DNA of 64,000 nt from Allomyces arbusculus (GCA_027604705.1 JADHYV010000062.1:24967-88966), one strand, 5' to 3'. Positions 20,144-31,468 are shown, counted from the first letter of the stretch. Program-made: numbers and translations. The notes: generated by a model not told the origin, from the sequence alone.

Positions 20144-21949
20144 TCAACGTTCATAAGAGCGCTCCCACGACGAAAGCATTTCGACGATTCGCGGCCCAAT
20201 CTCGGCGACGGGCACGCGGCGCTGCTCCATGGTATCGCGATGCCGCACCGTGACCATGCGGTCAGTCAGCGACTGCTGATCGACCGTCACGCACACGGGC
20301 ACGCCAACCTCATCAGCCTGTTGGTACCGCTTGCCGACAGTCCCGCGCGTCTCGACCTGCGCCGTGATCAGCGGCCCAAACCCGGACCTCGACGGGGCCA
20401 TGAGTGCCTTGTAAACGTCGTGCGCAATCTTGGTCAGGTCTGGGTTGTTGCCGACGATCGGGAGCACATGTACCGTCGTGGGTGCGAGTGACGGGTGCAA
20501 ACGCATCACCCCACGGCCCACAGTTTCCTTGGCCGGTGCCGACCCCGCCGACACGGCGCCCGACGGCGCCACCTGGTCAAACGCATCGTAGAGGAACGCG
20601 AGTACAGCGCGCGACAGGCCCGCCGACGACTCGATCACGTAGGGTGTGTACTTTTGCTGCGGCCCGCCGGGCGTTTCGGGCTCTTTGGGTAGGGTGCGGT
20701 CGTGCACGGTAAACGACGCGCCCGAGGCGCGCGCGTGGCACTGCAGGTCGTAGTCGGTTCGGTTGGCAACGCCTTCGAGCTCGCCCCAGCCCCATGGGAA
20801 CAGGTACTCGACGTCGTAGCACCCTTCCGCATAGTGCGCAAGCTCCTTGGGCTCGTGCTCACGTAGCCGGAATTCGTCGGGGTGTGCGGCCAGCGACTGC
20901 CACCATCCGAAGCGCTTGTCGCGCCACTGCATGTGCGCGGCAGGCGCGTCCCACGGAGCCACAAAGTACTGCAGCTCGAGCTGCTCAAACTCGAGGCCGC
21001 GGAACAAGAAGTGCTCGGGCCGGATCTCGTTGCGGAATGACTTGCCGGCCTGCGCAATGCCAAATGGTGGTACGAGGTTGAGCGTCTTGACCATGTGCGG
21101 GAGCGCGGCATAGACGCCCTGCGCCGTCTCGGGGCGCAAATAAACGGTGGTTGCGTCGAGTGTCTGGTCAACGGTAGCGCGGATCGTGGCCGCATTGCTG
21201 TTCGTGTCAGCGCGCATGGTCACGTCAATGATTTGGTCGATTGGGTCGCGCGTGTCGGCAAACGACTTGAACAGCAGGTTGAAGGGTCGTGGCGCCGTCA
21301 GGAACGGATTGTTGCTGGTCGGATTCACGTAGCCGCGGTACTCGACACGCAATGCGGCAAGATCGGCCGTGGTCGCGTCTTCGGGCACAAGGTCCATGTA
21401 CCCGACGGCATCGTAGAGCCCCTCGGGCGTCGTTTCCGAGATTTGTGGTTCCGTCAGGTGGCGAACGTGCACGAGCACCGTCTGTGCCTTGCGCTCGACA
21501 CGCGCGCCTGGTGCAAGAACAGTACGAATCGTGTGTGCCCATGCTTCAGCCGTGGGCCGATCTGGTGCCGTCAACGTCACAATGCAACCGTCTTGCCCGT
21601 CTGGGGCAGGCTTGGTCTCGAGCGGAGCAGCCTTGTCGGCGCGGAACCGCGCGCCTGAGAGCCGGTCATCGACGAGCAAATCAGCAAAATTGGCGACATG
21701 GCCACTGGCCTTGAGCACGGCAGCAGGCGTCAGGATCGGCGACTCGAATCCCTTGATTTCCGGGTGGGCATGCACGACGGAGCGCCACCAGTGTCGCTCA
21801 ATGTTCTTCTTTAATTCGAGCGCGAGCGGTCCAAGGTCGTAGGCACCGCGCAGGCCGCCGTAAATGGCTGCTGATGGGAACAAGTATCCGCGGCGCTTGA
21901 AGACGTCAACAGCCGCACGTTGGGCGGCTGCTCGGCAGGTCGAGGCCAT
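20144..21949 (-). CDS. GRS1: glycyl-tRNA synthetase, bacterial alpha2 type
   Basis: A single intronless frame of 601 residues. It charges tRNA-Gly with glycine (class II synthetase, homodimer). The N-terminal catalytic part begins VFKRRGYLFPSAAIYGG, YDLGPLALELK, and later shows motif 2, GKSFRNEIRPEHFLFRGLEF, then LEGVANRTDYDL. The C-terminal anticodon-binding domain ends QADEVGVPVCVTVD and TVRHRDTMEQRRV. Details match bacterial alpha2 enzymes (such as Thermus) rather than fungal or human GRS1: 'FLFRGLEFEQLELQYF' instead of 'GLIRVREFTMAEIEHF', PYVIESSAGLSRAVLAF instead of PSFGLGR, and absence of the long eukaryotic insertions. The N-terminus (MASTCRAAAQRAAVDVFKRR) is basic and could target mitochondria. 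The lack of introns, unlike most neighbours, fits acquisition from bacteria or an organellar origin. This is the only glycyl synthetase in the window; a second, cytosolic one may exist elsewhere. Confidence 0.95.
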   Translation of the reverse strand: MASTCRAAAQRAAVDVFKRRGYLFPSAAIYGGLRGAYDLGPLALELKKNIERHWWRSVVHAHPEIKGFESPILTPAAVLKASGHVANFADLLVDDRLSGARFRADKAAPLETKPAPDGQDGCIVTLTAPDRPTAEAWAHTIRTVLAPGARVERKAQTVLVHVRHLTEPQISETTPEGLYDAVGYMDLVPEDATTADLAALRVEYRGYVNPTSNNPFLTAPRPFNLLFKSFADTRDPIDQIIDVTMRADTNSNAATIRATVDQTLDATTVYLRPETAQGVYAALPHMVKTLNLVPPFGIAQAGKSFRNEIRPEHFLFRGLEFEQLELQYFVAPWDAPAAHMQWRDKRFGWWQSLAAHPDEFRLREHEPKELAHYAEGCYDVEYLFPWGWGELEGVANRTDYDLQCHARASGASFTVHDRTLPKEPETPGGPQQKYTPYVIESSAGLSRAVLAFLYDAFDQVAPSGAVSAGSAPAKETVGRGVMRLHPSLAPTTVHVLPIVGNNPDLTKIAHDVYKALMAPSRSGFGPLITAQVETRGTVGKRYQQADEVGVPVCVTVDQQSLTDRMVTVRHRDTMEQRRVPVAEIGPRIVEMLSSWERSYER

Positions 21950-22387
21950 GGTTGGGGTTGGGTCGGGGTCGTTCTCGTGTGCGTTCGGCTAATGGTTGGA
22001 GAAATGGCCGTCCCGCCTTGGTGCAATCGTTGGCAAACAGCGATCATGGTGCGGTGGATGCGGTAGAGAGCGGTAAGAAGGGATCACGACTTGTCACACT
22101 GGCCCCACCGTCGCGTCTCGCTCTGCTTGTGGCAACGGTGCAACGCTGTGCAATGGTTCGATTTTTCAATTTATCGATATTTGGCTGGTGCTGTTGCCAA
22201 CTTCGCCAGCTCCCGTCGCGATCGTACTCCCCAACTCTCAGCTTCGACCACGGTTGGACCACGCTCACGACGCTTAGCTGCTGGCACCAGGCGCCCGCAA
22301 AGCGCAGGCTGATCCCGGTTATCCCGCTCGATCGCGCCTCGAGGCGGTCTTGTTGCTGCAACTCGTTCACCTCCACCTCTCCTGACC
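21950..22387. other. divergent promoter between glycyl-tRNA synthetase and Kv channel
   Basis: The two genes start at its edges. No separate gene is seen. Confidence 0.55.
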
Positions 22388-24764
22388 ATGGCCTCGAGCT
22401 CGCCCACCTTGCTCCACCGCACTGGCCAGACCGCTCCCGACGATGTTCAGCATGTCGGCTCCGAAATGAACTTGCTCGCCGACCAGGACTCGTCGCTCAG
22501 TAGCAGCCACTCGACTGTCGTCGCGCCCGCTCCCGCACCGCCAAGGATGCCGTCGCCCGGCTCCAGTATTGCGAGGGAGCCGGCCGCAAGCGATCTTGCA
22601 AATACGTCACGGCGTTCCGGTTTCCGTCCGTTTGTTGATACGTCGCAAAAGGGCATCGCTCGCGACCAGGCCGTTGGCGACAAGCCGGGCGCCCCGCTCA
22701 ACGCTGCACATGCCCTGCACTCACGCCAAGGATTCAAGCAGCCGCAGTCGGCCATGGACGGCCGCCGCTCGACCGACGACTTGCCCATGCCGGCCTCGCC
22801 GCGGCACCGAGGTGGTTCGCGACTGCCCTACGAACCGCTGAACGTGGACGACGCAGAACGATACTCGCCCGACCGCGCGGGGCTGGCAGCCTTTAGCGTG
22901 ATGCCAAACCTCGGCGAGTGGTCGCAGTGGCCATCTCGGTTTGCGTGGGACGGCGAGGTTTGTCGTCGTCTTCGACTGAAAAGTGGAATACAACGACATT
23001 TGACTGAATCTCGACTTGATTTCGTTGGGCAACCATAGATGCCGTGGACAACACGCCTGTACTTGCTCTTGGAGGATCCTTCGAGTTCACGCGAGGTAAG
23101 TGCATCATCGTGCCCACAACACCCGCGCACACTATCTGACGGTCCCTTGAAACTAGGCACTCGCCGTGTCCATCGTTGTCACGTTCATGATCGTCTTTGC
23201 TGCGACCGTCGTGACCATTGAAACGATCCCGGCACTCTACCTCGAAGGCAACGATCTGTGGTCAATTCGGCAAGGCCTCGAAATCTTCATCATCGTCTTC
23301 TTCACCTTCGAGTACCTGCTGCGGCTCGCCGCACGCGCTGACTCGTGGGCATCAGCATGGCAATTCATTAAATCCCCGCTTGGCATCATCGATCTGCTCG
23401 CGATCGTCCCCTACTACGTCGAACTCGCTTCGCCGCATGCCGCACGGCCCGTGACAATTGGCGAGTCCCCTGCCGACGCGGCCGCGGCGCACATGTCCTA
23501 CGTGTTCCGCATCACGATCTTGAAAGTGTTTCGGCTGTTCCGCGTCTTCCGCGTTTTCAAGCACTCGTCGCTCATCCAGCTGTCGATTGAAGTGCTGATT
23601 ATTGCGCTTAAGCGCTCGCTCGATGCTCTGTCGGCGCTTTTGTTCTTCACGCTCATGATCATTCTTCTCTTCTCGACACTGCTCTACTATGCCGAGCGCG
23701 GCACCTGGGATCCGGCCGCACGTGGGTTTCTCGATATTCATGGTCGTCCGAGTCGATTTGATTCGATTCCGGCCGCGTGCTGGTTTGTGATTGTCACGTT
23801 GACGACGACAGGTGCGTCTTGCTTTTCCTGGCGCCCGTGGGCAAGTCCTTCGTCCCTGCTAACGGCTTCGTCCCGGGCTCGAACATAGGTTACGGTGATA
23901 TGGTACGCTGAAGTGCAGGGAACAGAGAAGTGCGACGGTTTTCCGCTAACGGTTTCCTGATAACGGGCAGGTCCCACAAACTTTTGTCGGCAAGCTGATA
24001 GCGTTCCCGGCCATGATGTGCGGAATTTTGGTACGCCAATCTGTCTTCTGGTAATTTCCGCGCCGATGTGATCGTTCACGTTGCTTGCTGTGCTGCTTTC
24101 TAGATTATCGCGCTGCCGTCGATCATTGTTGGCCGCAACTTCACGATCGTGTGGGAATTTATGAAGGCACAGCGCGACCAGCTACAGCTCGAGGTGCGTG
24201 CTCACTTTGCTCATGTTGTTCTACGCCACGTTCCGCAACTCACTAGTGCCCACGATACAGCACGACTACCAAGCTGTCCCGGGCCACGACGACACCGCGC
24301 TTCAAAACACCTCCGGCTCGCCCGCTGTCGTCCCCACCGCCCCCGCCGCGCACACCGGCGACACGCCGACCGTCCTGGGCATGGGCTCGCCACACCTGGC
24401 CCCACGACCCGCGACGGCAACGCCGCAACTTGCAGCCGAAGCACTACCAAGCGCGTCCCTTTTCGACGACCCGTTCAGTCTCGGTGCGGGTGCGGCGTCC
24501 TCGCGGCACCTGCTCCCGCGCGACACCAAGCAGCTCGTGCGGTACGTGGCCGCGCTCGCGCACACGATGCAGGTCCAGCACGTGCAGTTTAACGAGGCGC
24601 TGTCCGTGTTGCGTGAACGGCTCGAGATTGAGGATTTGGTAGCGGCAAGTCGGGCTGGAGGTGCAGGTCCAGGTACGGGCGCCGCGGGTGGACTAGGACC
24701 GGGATCGGCAGTGGAGCCTGGGGTGGGAGGTGCGATTCCGACCGGGTCGCTGCCGCGCTCATGA
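22388..24764 (+). CDS. voltage-gated potassium channel (Kv-type, six transmembrane segments)
   Basis: Seven exons (22388-22957, 23039-23095, 23157-23811, 23889-23902, 23971-24030, 24104-24193, 24261-24764) encode about 649 residues. Residues 1-190 are low-complexity with no T1 tetramerisation domain visible. LLLEDPSSSREA precedes S1 (210-232), matching the pre-S1 'LFEDPYSSR' of animal Kv channels. S2 and S3 follow, then an S4 voltage sensor RITILKVFRLFRVFRVFK (about 327-344) with Arg/Lys at every third position. S5, pore helix, filter TTTGYGDM (GYGD about 428-431) and S6 (ALPSIIVGRNF) complete the pore. The C-terminus has a possible coiled coil (YVAALAHTMQVQHVQFNEAL). It should conduct K+ across the plasma membrane on depolarisation. 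The filter GYGDM is encoded across a 14-nt microexon. Such channels are absent from most Dikarya. Confidence 0.93.
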
Positions 24765-25986
24765 AAAGTCGGAGTGATGGGCGATGCTCGCTGATAGACA
24801 TTCATTTTATCGGTCTTTTTGATCTCCGCCCGCAAAGTTCAGTGTCTGCAGGGGGGTCGGACGTGTGTCCTGCCTGGATCTGGGCGATCCAGTCTGGAGC
24901 TTGCACTGGGTTGACCAGCCCACCTCACGTCGTCGGCTGCATGCGCCCACCCTCTAGCTCGGACACGTTTTTCGAACAGAGCCGCCGATGGTATCTATTA
25001 CTTGCCCGTTACCAAGTCTGCGGACCTTCTGGCGAGTTCCATGAGAAGCAACGGCAAGACAGCAGCACTCTCAGCAAGGCAACCGGACCCGCAGGTTAGT
25101 TGTTCATGTCCAGACTCCTGCAGGCCGCCGATTCAGTCGCACAAACAAGCCCGCACGTGCGGTCAATGGCCACGAACGTGGGAGCACTAGACCTCAAAAT
25201 GGTGACTCTCGGCCTGCCCGGCAACCCAAGCCGGCGTGGACGAGAACGTGGAGGAGCAAACCGTCTCCGTGCGAGACGCGTCCAAATATCATCTTGTCAG
25301 GTGCACTGCCTGACTTATCTTGATGGGTGTGGCAGTAATGAACAGAAACGTTTTGCAAATTTGGCGCAACCACGTTTTCCAACAGGTGGCGCACACTGCG
25401 CCTGCTTGCGCCGAACCACAAGCACCGCCTTGAAACAAAACACGTTTGTTCGCCGACCATGTCATCCAGTCAAACTGATGGCCCACCGACAGGCAACACG
25501 CTTGTAGCATCCACGAGGGATGATCTGTTGGTTGCACACGGCCATCCCTTGCTTTGGCAACGACGCCGCGACTTCGCCCGATGCGCTGCATCCGCTCGTG
25601 CTTACGCCGGCCTTGATCATTTCCTGAGGCGATATCGCATCTGCCGGGTTACTTGCCGGCCACTGAAATGAACTGAAATCATGTCGGCGCTGGTCGGGAC
25701 GGCAGCCAACATGTTCTGACTGTCGAACAACGTCACGGCCGCCCGGTCCGCGCGTGAACGCTGCCAAGCTGTTGCTCTCCTCCGCGCGGTCCTATAAAGT
25801 GGTCGACGACCCGCGCATTCGACCAGTTTATTCACCCTCGTCCTCGACTTGCACTTGCGCGCGGGCCCGGCCGTTCTCGACCACTGCGACCGCTCTTCTG
25901 GCTCAACCCATCGTGCCGACCGTTACCCGCTTGTGCTCTCGTTTCTCGACCATCGCTCGCGCTCACATCAACCACCACTGTCGACC
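24765..25986. other. 1.2-kb gene-poor region; promoter of phosphate transporter
   Basis: No convincing gene. On the minus strand, a fragment reading VAPNLQNVSVHYC (about 25330-25375) resembles one LRR of the F-box family but is isolated. The right end is the transporter promoter (TATA at 25793-25798). Confidence 0.45.
25793..25798 (+). promoter_or_regulatory. TATA box of phosphate transporter gene
   Basis: TATAAA lies 190 bases upstream of the ATG at 25987 in a GC-rich background, followed by a C/T-rich leader. Confidence 0.55.
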
Positions 25987-28156
25987 ATGGCTGCCGAGTT
26001 TTCACGGCTGGACCAGCAGCGGTTCAACCGCTTCAACCTCAAGACGATTCTTGTATCGGGCATTGGCTTCTTTACCGATGCGTTCGACGTGAGTATTTGC
26101 TGACCACCGACCACATCCGGCCGCCGTGATTTCGCAATGATGCTGTGAGCTGACGACCAATTCCCGCGCCTCTGCAGATTTTCGTCATCAACCTCGCGAT
26201 TCCGATGATTGCCTTCGTGTGGTACTTCAAGGAGAGCAGCGATATTGGCAAGGCCAACCACATGCCCAAGGTCGAGTCGGGTCTGCTCAAGGCATCAACA
26301 CAAGTCGGCACATTTGTCGGCCAGCTGCTTTTCGGGTTCCTGTCCGACAAACTCGGTCGCAAGTCGATGTACGGCCTGGTGCTCGCGTACGTGTCGCTGC
26401 TTTCCTTGCTTCACGGGCGACGTCGGAACGGCGCGCTCCCACCTCGCCAGCGCTTCTGAAAACCAAACTGACCATGTGGAAAAAATTCCCTACGCGAACG
26501 CGAACAGCATCATGATTTTTTCGACCATCAACACGGCGCTCGTCGCCCCAACCAAGGCGTTCTCGATTGGCGCGATTCTGATTCTGTGGCGGTTGGTGTT
26601 GGGCGTCGGGATCGGTGGAGATTACCCCATCTCAGCCGTGATCACGTCCGAGTTCGCGTCCAAACACAACCGCGGTCTCATGGTCGCGGCTGTGTTCGCA
26701 ATGCAGGGGCTCGGCATCATGGTCGCGTCGCTGTGCGCGATTATCGTTATGGCCGCGTTCAAGCCCACGCTCGTGCCGGACAACGAGGGCTCGGTCTACG
26801 TCTCGGCGCTCGACTCGGTGTGGCGCCTGCTATTTTTCCTCGGCATCGTTCCGGCCTGCATGGCGGTCTACTGGCGTCTCCAAGTGCGTACAGGGCGGCG
26901 GCGTTGAAGGCTGGCGATGAGCGGAACTGACTCAGTATGTTGCTTTGCTTCTAGATCCCCGAAACCCCCCGTTTCACGGCTGTCGCTCGCGGCGATGTCG
27001 AGAAGGCCATGGCCGACCTGCACAAGGTCGTGAACGAGGGCAGCGACGATATCCAACTCGCCCCAGCCTCGTCGTCGGCCGAAGCACCCGTGAGCCAGAT
27101 TCGCGCGCCGCTCGACGCGTCGATCTCGCTCGAGGACAAGTACTCGTTCCTGACGTTTGGCCAGCTGTTTGGCAACTGGAAGAACGGCAAGATTCTGTTT
27201 GCAACGGCCGCGTGTTGGTTCCTGCTCGACGTCGGCTTCTACGGCGTCCAGCTGAACCAGTCGGAGATTGTCAAGTACCTCGGCTACGGTGGCGGTCATA
27301 CGGTACGATTTTGTGCTTCTCAACACGATTCACGGGACGGTTTATGTGAGGGTGTTCGAGATCACAGCCGTTTCTGACCTCAACTGACCACTCGTTCCCC
27401 AACCCAGGCCTACGAGTTCTTCTGGAACAACTGCCTCGGCAACCTGATTCTCTCGCTTTGCGGCACCGTTCCCGGATACTGGATTACTGTGTTCACGATC
27501 GAGAAGCTCGGCCGCACGCGCATCCAGCTCTTGGGCTTCGCCGCCCTCACGGTTATCTTCATCGTGCTCACGATTTTCTGGGAGTCGATGAAGGGCACGA
27601 CTGCCTTCTTCGCTCTCTTTTTGCTGGGAAATCTCTTTTTCAACTTGTCGGTGTTTTCCTTTCTTTATCTGCGCCGTTTCTCCCTACTCGCTTGACTTGT
27701 GGTACTGACCGGTTTCCGACACTTCCCAACCCATCTAGCGGCCCGAACACGACCACGTTCATTCTCCCCGCCGAGCTGTTCCCGACCAAGTTCCGGTCGA
27801 CGTGCCACGGTATTTCGGCCGCTGCGGGCAAGATGGGCGCGATCATTGCCGCGTTTGGGTTTGATCAGGTTCGTATCCCTCCACGCTGTGCTGCTCCGAC
27901 CAGCTCTAAACCACGCGACATGAAAACTGATCTTCAAATCTCTCTTCTCCACCAGATTCGTGGCGATCACGGCGAGGGCATGCAATTGATCCTCGGCATC
28001 TTCTCCGGGTGCATGGCGTTGGGTCTGATCTGCACTTTCTTGATTCCCGAGACCAAGGGCAAGACGCTCGAGGAGCTGTCAGCATCCTTCTACTCGCAGG
28101 AAGTCGTGTCCAAATTCCCGCCGCCGCCGGACCACGAGCCCAAGGGCAAGATCTGA
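25987..28156 (+). CDS. PHO84: PHO84-type inorganic phosphate:H+ symporter (MFS, PHS family)
   Basis: Seven exons (25987-26088, 26178-26386, 26508-26883, 26955-27302, 27408-27646, 27739-27868, 27956-28156) encode 534 residues with consistent phase. Family signatures are in order: FNLKTILVSGIGFFTDAFD in TM1, GQLLFGFLSDKLGRKSMYG (MFS motif A after TM2), LGVGIGGDYPISAVITSEF in TM4, a central loop, FGLD-type TM7 replaced here by CWFLLDVGFYGVQLNQS, PNTTTFILPAELFPTKFRST in TM10-11, and PETKGKTLEELS after TM12. PHS transporters import phosphate with protons at the plasma membrane and are usually induced by phosphate starvation; regulation here is not visible. Intron 5 uses a GTCGGT donor. The last ~215 bases, including the stop, are repeated in inverted orientation at 28579-28796. 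Confidence 0.95.
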
Positions 28157-28578
28157 TCTTGCGGTTGCCAGTTGCATTAGCGCTCGCTGAGGAGTCGCTC
28201 GCAGCGCGCTTAGAGTGCGTCACGCGCTCGACTTTACCCATTTTTGATCTTTGGTTTTTTCGCATTGTTACTTTGTCGTTTTGTTGTGGTCTTTGTTCAT
28301 GTTGTAGGCGCGGGGAGTCCCAGTGCGGCGGCTTCCGGCCTCATCAATTTGGTGTGCTTGAATTTAGACATTGGTTCGTGACCAAAAACGTTTGCAGCGT
28401 TTTTCACCCATCTGCTCAGGTCAGCCTTGCTTACATGCCTCTGTCTGCACTTTCGATCATGAGGACATGGCCCATACTCGAGTATAGAGCGTTTCGCGCC
28501 CCTCACTTCCATGAGAGCGTAGCATGGGCGTGAGTTTAGAGAGGCAAACAAGGACGCATGAGCCGAGAAAATGGTTGG
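28157..28578. other. spacer between inverted repeat arms
   Basis: The first 50 bases still belong to the left repeat arm and the transporter 3' UTR. The rest is T-rich with no gene. Confidence 0.5.
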
Positions 28579-28796
28579 GCGCTGCGAGCGACTGCTCAGC
28601 GAGCGCTAATGCAACCGGCAGCCGCAAGATCAGATCTTGCCCTTGGGCTCGTGGTCCGGCGGCGGCGGGAATTTGGACACGACTTCCTGCGAGTAGAAGG
28701 ACGCTGACAGCTCCTCGAGCGTCTTGCCATTGATCTGGGGAAATAAGAAAGTGCAAACCAGACCCAACGCCATTCACCCGGAGAAGATGCCTCCCA
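28579..28796 (-). repeat. inverted partial copy of the phosphate transporter 3' end
   Basis: The minus strand here repeats 27993-28209, covering the final ~50 codons, stop and 50 bases of 3' flank of the PHO84-like gene at roughly nine matches in ten. One early codon has become TGA and the PETKG block is changed, so it is non-coding. The arms face each other across a spacer of about 370 bases; a transcript reading through would fold into a long hairpin. Confidence 0.85.
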
Positions 28797-29989
28797 AGTT
28801 TCCACCGACAACCCTGCACCAACGGCCAGAATCGGTTCCCGCGTCTCTTTGTTTAGCGTTGCGAGCGCCGTGTCGGCTTATGATCTGATGTGTCGACAGG
28901 ACTGAAGACTGTCCACCCACATCACCAGTGGCTCCAGTTCGAAAGGACGAGGAAAGATTCAGAAACGATGGGTAGTATGTGCTGCAGTCTTGCATCCTGC
29001 TGTGTAGAACCGCTGTCATTTGCCACTTTTTTCCCGCGCACGAAAAGCCACACCATCGCGGCTGTGCCGGAGCAATTTGAGGACAAAAATATTAGCGAGT
29101 GAGAACTAACAGCAAATAGTTGTGAGGAGCAACACACTCCGTTGTCGAATGCAACGCCCAAAACAAGGCAACCAGTTTTGGGTTCATGATCACCAGCCAT
29201 GTCATGCCATGGAACACAAGGGTTGCACACGATCATGAGCGGCCGCTGACCTTCAACCGAACTGTAAAGTCATTGTTTTTTACTCGTCAATCATGGGCAA
29301 CGAGAATATTCTATGGGTGTTGTTTATGAAACTTTGGCCATGTCGGCTCCTTGCATGCCACTGACGCTTTGCATCTGTTCTGCACATGTTCATGGAGCAA
29401 GGGGAACTGCTCATGCTCTCCTTGCCTTCATCGCAGCGATCACCGGCGTCTTCATCCTCAGCTCGGGAAGAACAAGATGATGAGAGCTTGGCATGGTCTG
29501 CTGTGCATACAGCAACCCTCTGTCGTCATTCATGGTCTGGCCAGGACTCGTTCGCTTGTCCCATGCCTGATTAATCATGATCTCGGTGGGATCACGAAAC
29601 ACAACATCTCGTTGCGTGCGATTGAAAAACCATGATTGCGCGCGCGACCCCATGCGCTGTCGCGGTCCCGCCCTCAATTAACGCAGTCTGTCAGTCAGTT
29701 ACATGTAGCATCTATCCTGGCTATTGCAATCGACAGCTGGTCTTTAGAGCGCGCCACTCATCTACGACAAGACGATTTCGAGATCAGACGACTCCACCAC
29801 CGCTTCCACCGTATCCTCTTCGGGCGCCTCTACCACGAACTCGTCAACCCTCGAACTTCTCGCCCTCCTCGCGCTCCTGCTCGACTCGACCCCCAACCAC
29901 CTCCTCCACGGCCTTTGTCAGCTGCGACGTTCAACTCTTCAAGCGCCTCTTCGGGCAGAGAGCCCGTCAGTCCTCAACGACGTGCGTGC
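28797..29989. other. 1.2 kb without a supported gene
   Basis: Reading frames on both strands are short, AT/GC mixed and lack motifs. Nothing is called. Confidence 0.5.
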
Positions 29990-30321
29990 GCTCGGCCGCT
30001 TGCCCGGTCGACGGGAAACGGCAGTAACGTGCAGCCGTTCACGGGCGCGTTGTTTGGCAAGCCGGGCCGCCCGTCAACTTTATCGGTGGCGCGCGTCCGT
30101 TCCATGTGATTGTCGGCGGCAAGCTGAACGGCGATTTCTTGCAGGCGGGTGCTCCGCTCGGTCGGTCGTGCGACGTGCAGCACAACTGGTGCGCCAACGT
30201 CAACTCGCAGCGAGTCAAGGGTCGGTCGGTCGGGCAGTGCGACCAGCAGAACAACGAGTGCCATGCTCCAATCGCGCAGGGCCAGGCGGCCTCGGCCAAG
30301 TTGCAGCAGGGCGGCAAGTAA
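29990..30321 (+). pseudogene. degenerate small fungal secreted-type protein ('RSCDVQHNWCAN' family)
   Basis: The plus strand encodes STGNGSNVQPFTGALFGKPG in one frame, then after a one-base shift near 30060 PPVNFIGGARPFHVIVGGKL, LGRSCDVQHNWCANVNSQ and SVGQCDQQNNECHAPIAQ to a stop at 30319-30321. This succession, with its four cysteines in two C-x-n-C pairs, matches a family of small proteins that I know from many fungi and whose role is unassigned. The frame change falls inside a conserved segment with no plausible intron, so I treat the copy as broken; a sequencing error would make it a functional 3' exon. The N-terminal part upstream could not be delimited. Confidence 0.5.
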
Positions 30322-30421
30322 GGAGTGTTACGGGCGTCGTGATTATCGTTGATCGTTTTGTTTGATGTTGTTCATGATTTGGAGCAGGCCGGTGCTGCCT
30401 TGCTAGGAGGCCTCGACAAAC

Positions 30422-30623
30422 CCAGGTCTCGACTGGGTCTCAAGTAGGTCCAGGTCAGGTCTGCTGACCCCGACCTGACACCTCCTGTTTCAGCCAGGCA
30501 GGTCCAGGGTCCAGGTCTAGCCAGCGCAGCCCGGGTCCAGGTCGGGGTCTGGGTCGGGTCTGGCCCGGGTTCGGGTCGGGTTCGGGGCGGGTCCAGGGCA
30601 GGTCCGGGGCAGCTCAGGTCTGC
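30422..30623 (+). repeat. G-rich minisatellite of (C/G)AGGTC-GGGTC units
   Basis: About 200 bases consist of imperfect 5-7 base units such as CAGGTC, CAGGGTC, GGGTCGGGTT and GGGTCCAGG, with a short opposite-strand GACCCCGACCTGA segment near 30465. The right half has many closely spaced GGG triplets and could form G-quadruplexes. It lies in a gene-poor interval. Confidence 0.8.
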
Positions 30624-31468
30624 AGCCGGCGAGCGAAAAAACCTTTCACTAGAAATGAAGTCTCTGAACTAAGACCAATATCCAGGAAAACGGCTATTCA
30701 TAATTGTTTGAACCACGGCCGCAGAATCGCGACAGAGACAGGGCACATAGCAACCAGATCATGCAAGAAAACAATTTTCTGTCTCTCCTTCAATTACATG
30801 ATGGAAGCAGACCCCAAGCGAACCCCGAACCGGGGCGGAGACCTGACCCAGGTTTGTCTCGCCCAACTTGCTGGTGTGGCCGATGATGGAGCAAGGAAAA
30901 AGAAGCACAAATGAGGCAGAATGCCCCGTATTTTCGCTGCAATGCATCAAAATACCGCTGCAATGACCTCATTTCCGCCTTGGCAACACTGCGGCAACCC
31001 ATGACCGTGTCACATGGGCACGTCAGTCGCATGGCCGTTCGAGAATCGTTCGAGAACCGTCCCATGCGGCTCTCGATCCGGCCGTGTGCGGCAGTGATGG
31101 AAGGGCCTCGAACGCGACTTCGGCGCAGGTGCTGGGGCTTGACGTTCGATGATTGGTTGCTGGAAGGATGAGTGCCATGCGCAAGTCGCGCTTGTCCCAC
31201 GGCGCCCAAACGAGCCCAAACGCCAAACGCCATCGTCTGTTTTCCAGAGCCTGCTTCTTCGATTATAAATATCCTGGGGCACCCCCGTCTTCGCGTCTTC
31301 TTCCACGGCAAGCACGACCCTGGGAACCATCCAGAGCAACATCATCGACAACGGTCAATCCATTTCGTGGCGGCGTTCTCCTGTCGACAACGCCGACGCC
31401 GATTTTGCCAAAGCACACTTGCACCGGTTTTGCACCCCAACTCGCGACCACGACCACCACCAAGTTTT
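30624..31468. other. gene-free; promoter of membrane-protein gene
   Basis: No gene is supported. A TATA element (TATAAAT) is at 31264-31270, about 200 bases before the ATG at 31469. The segment 30640-30900 is relatively AT-rich. Confidence 0.5.
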
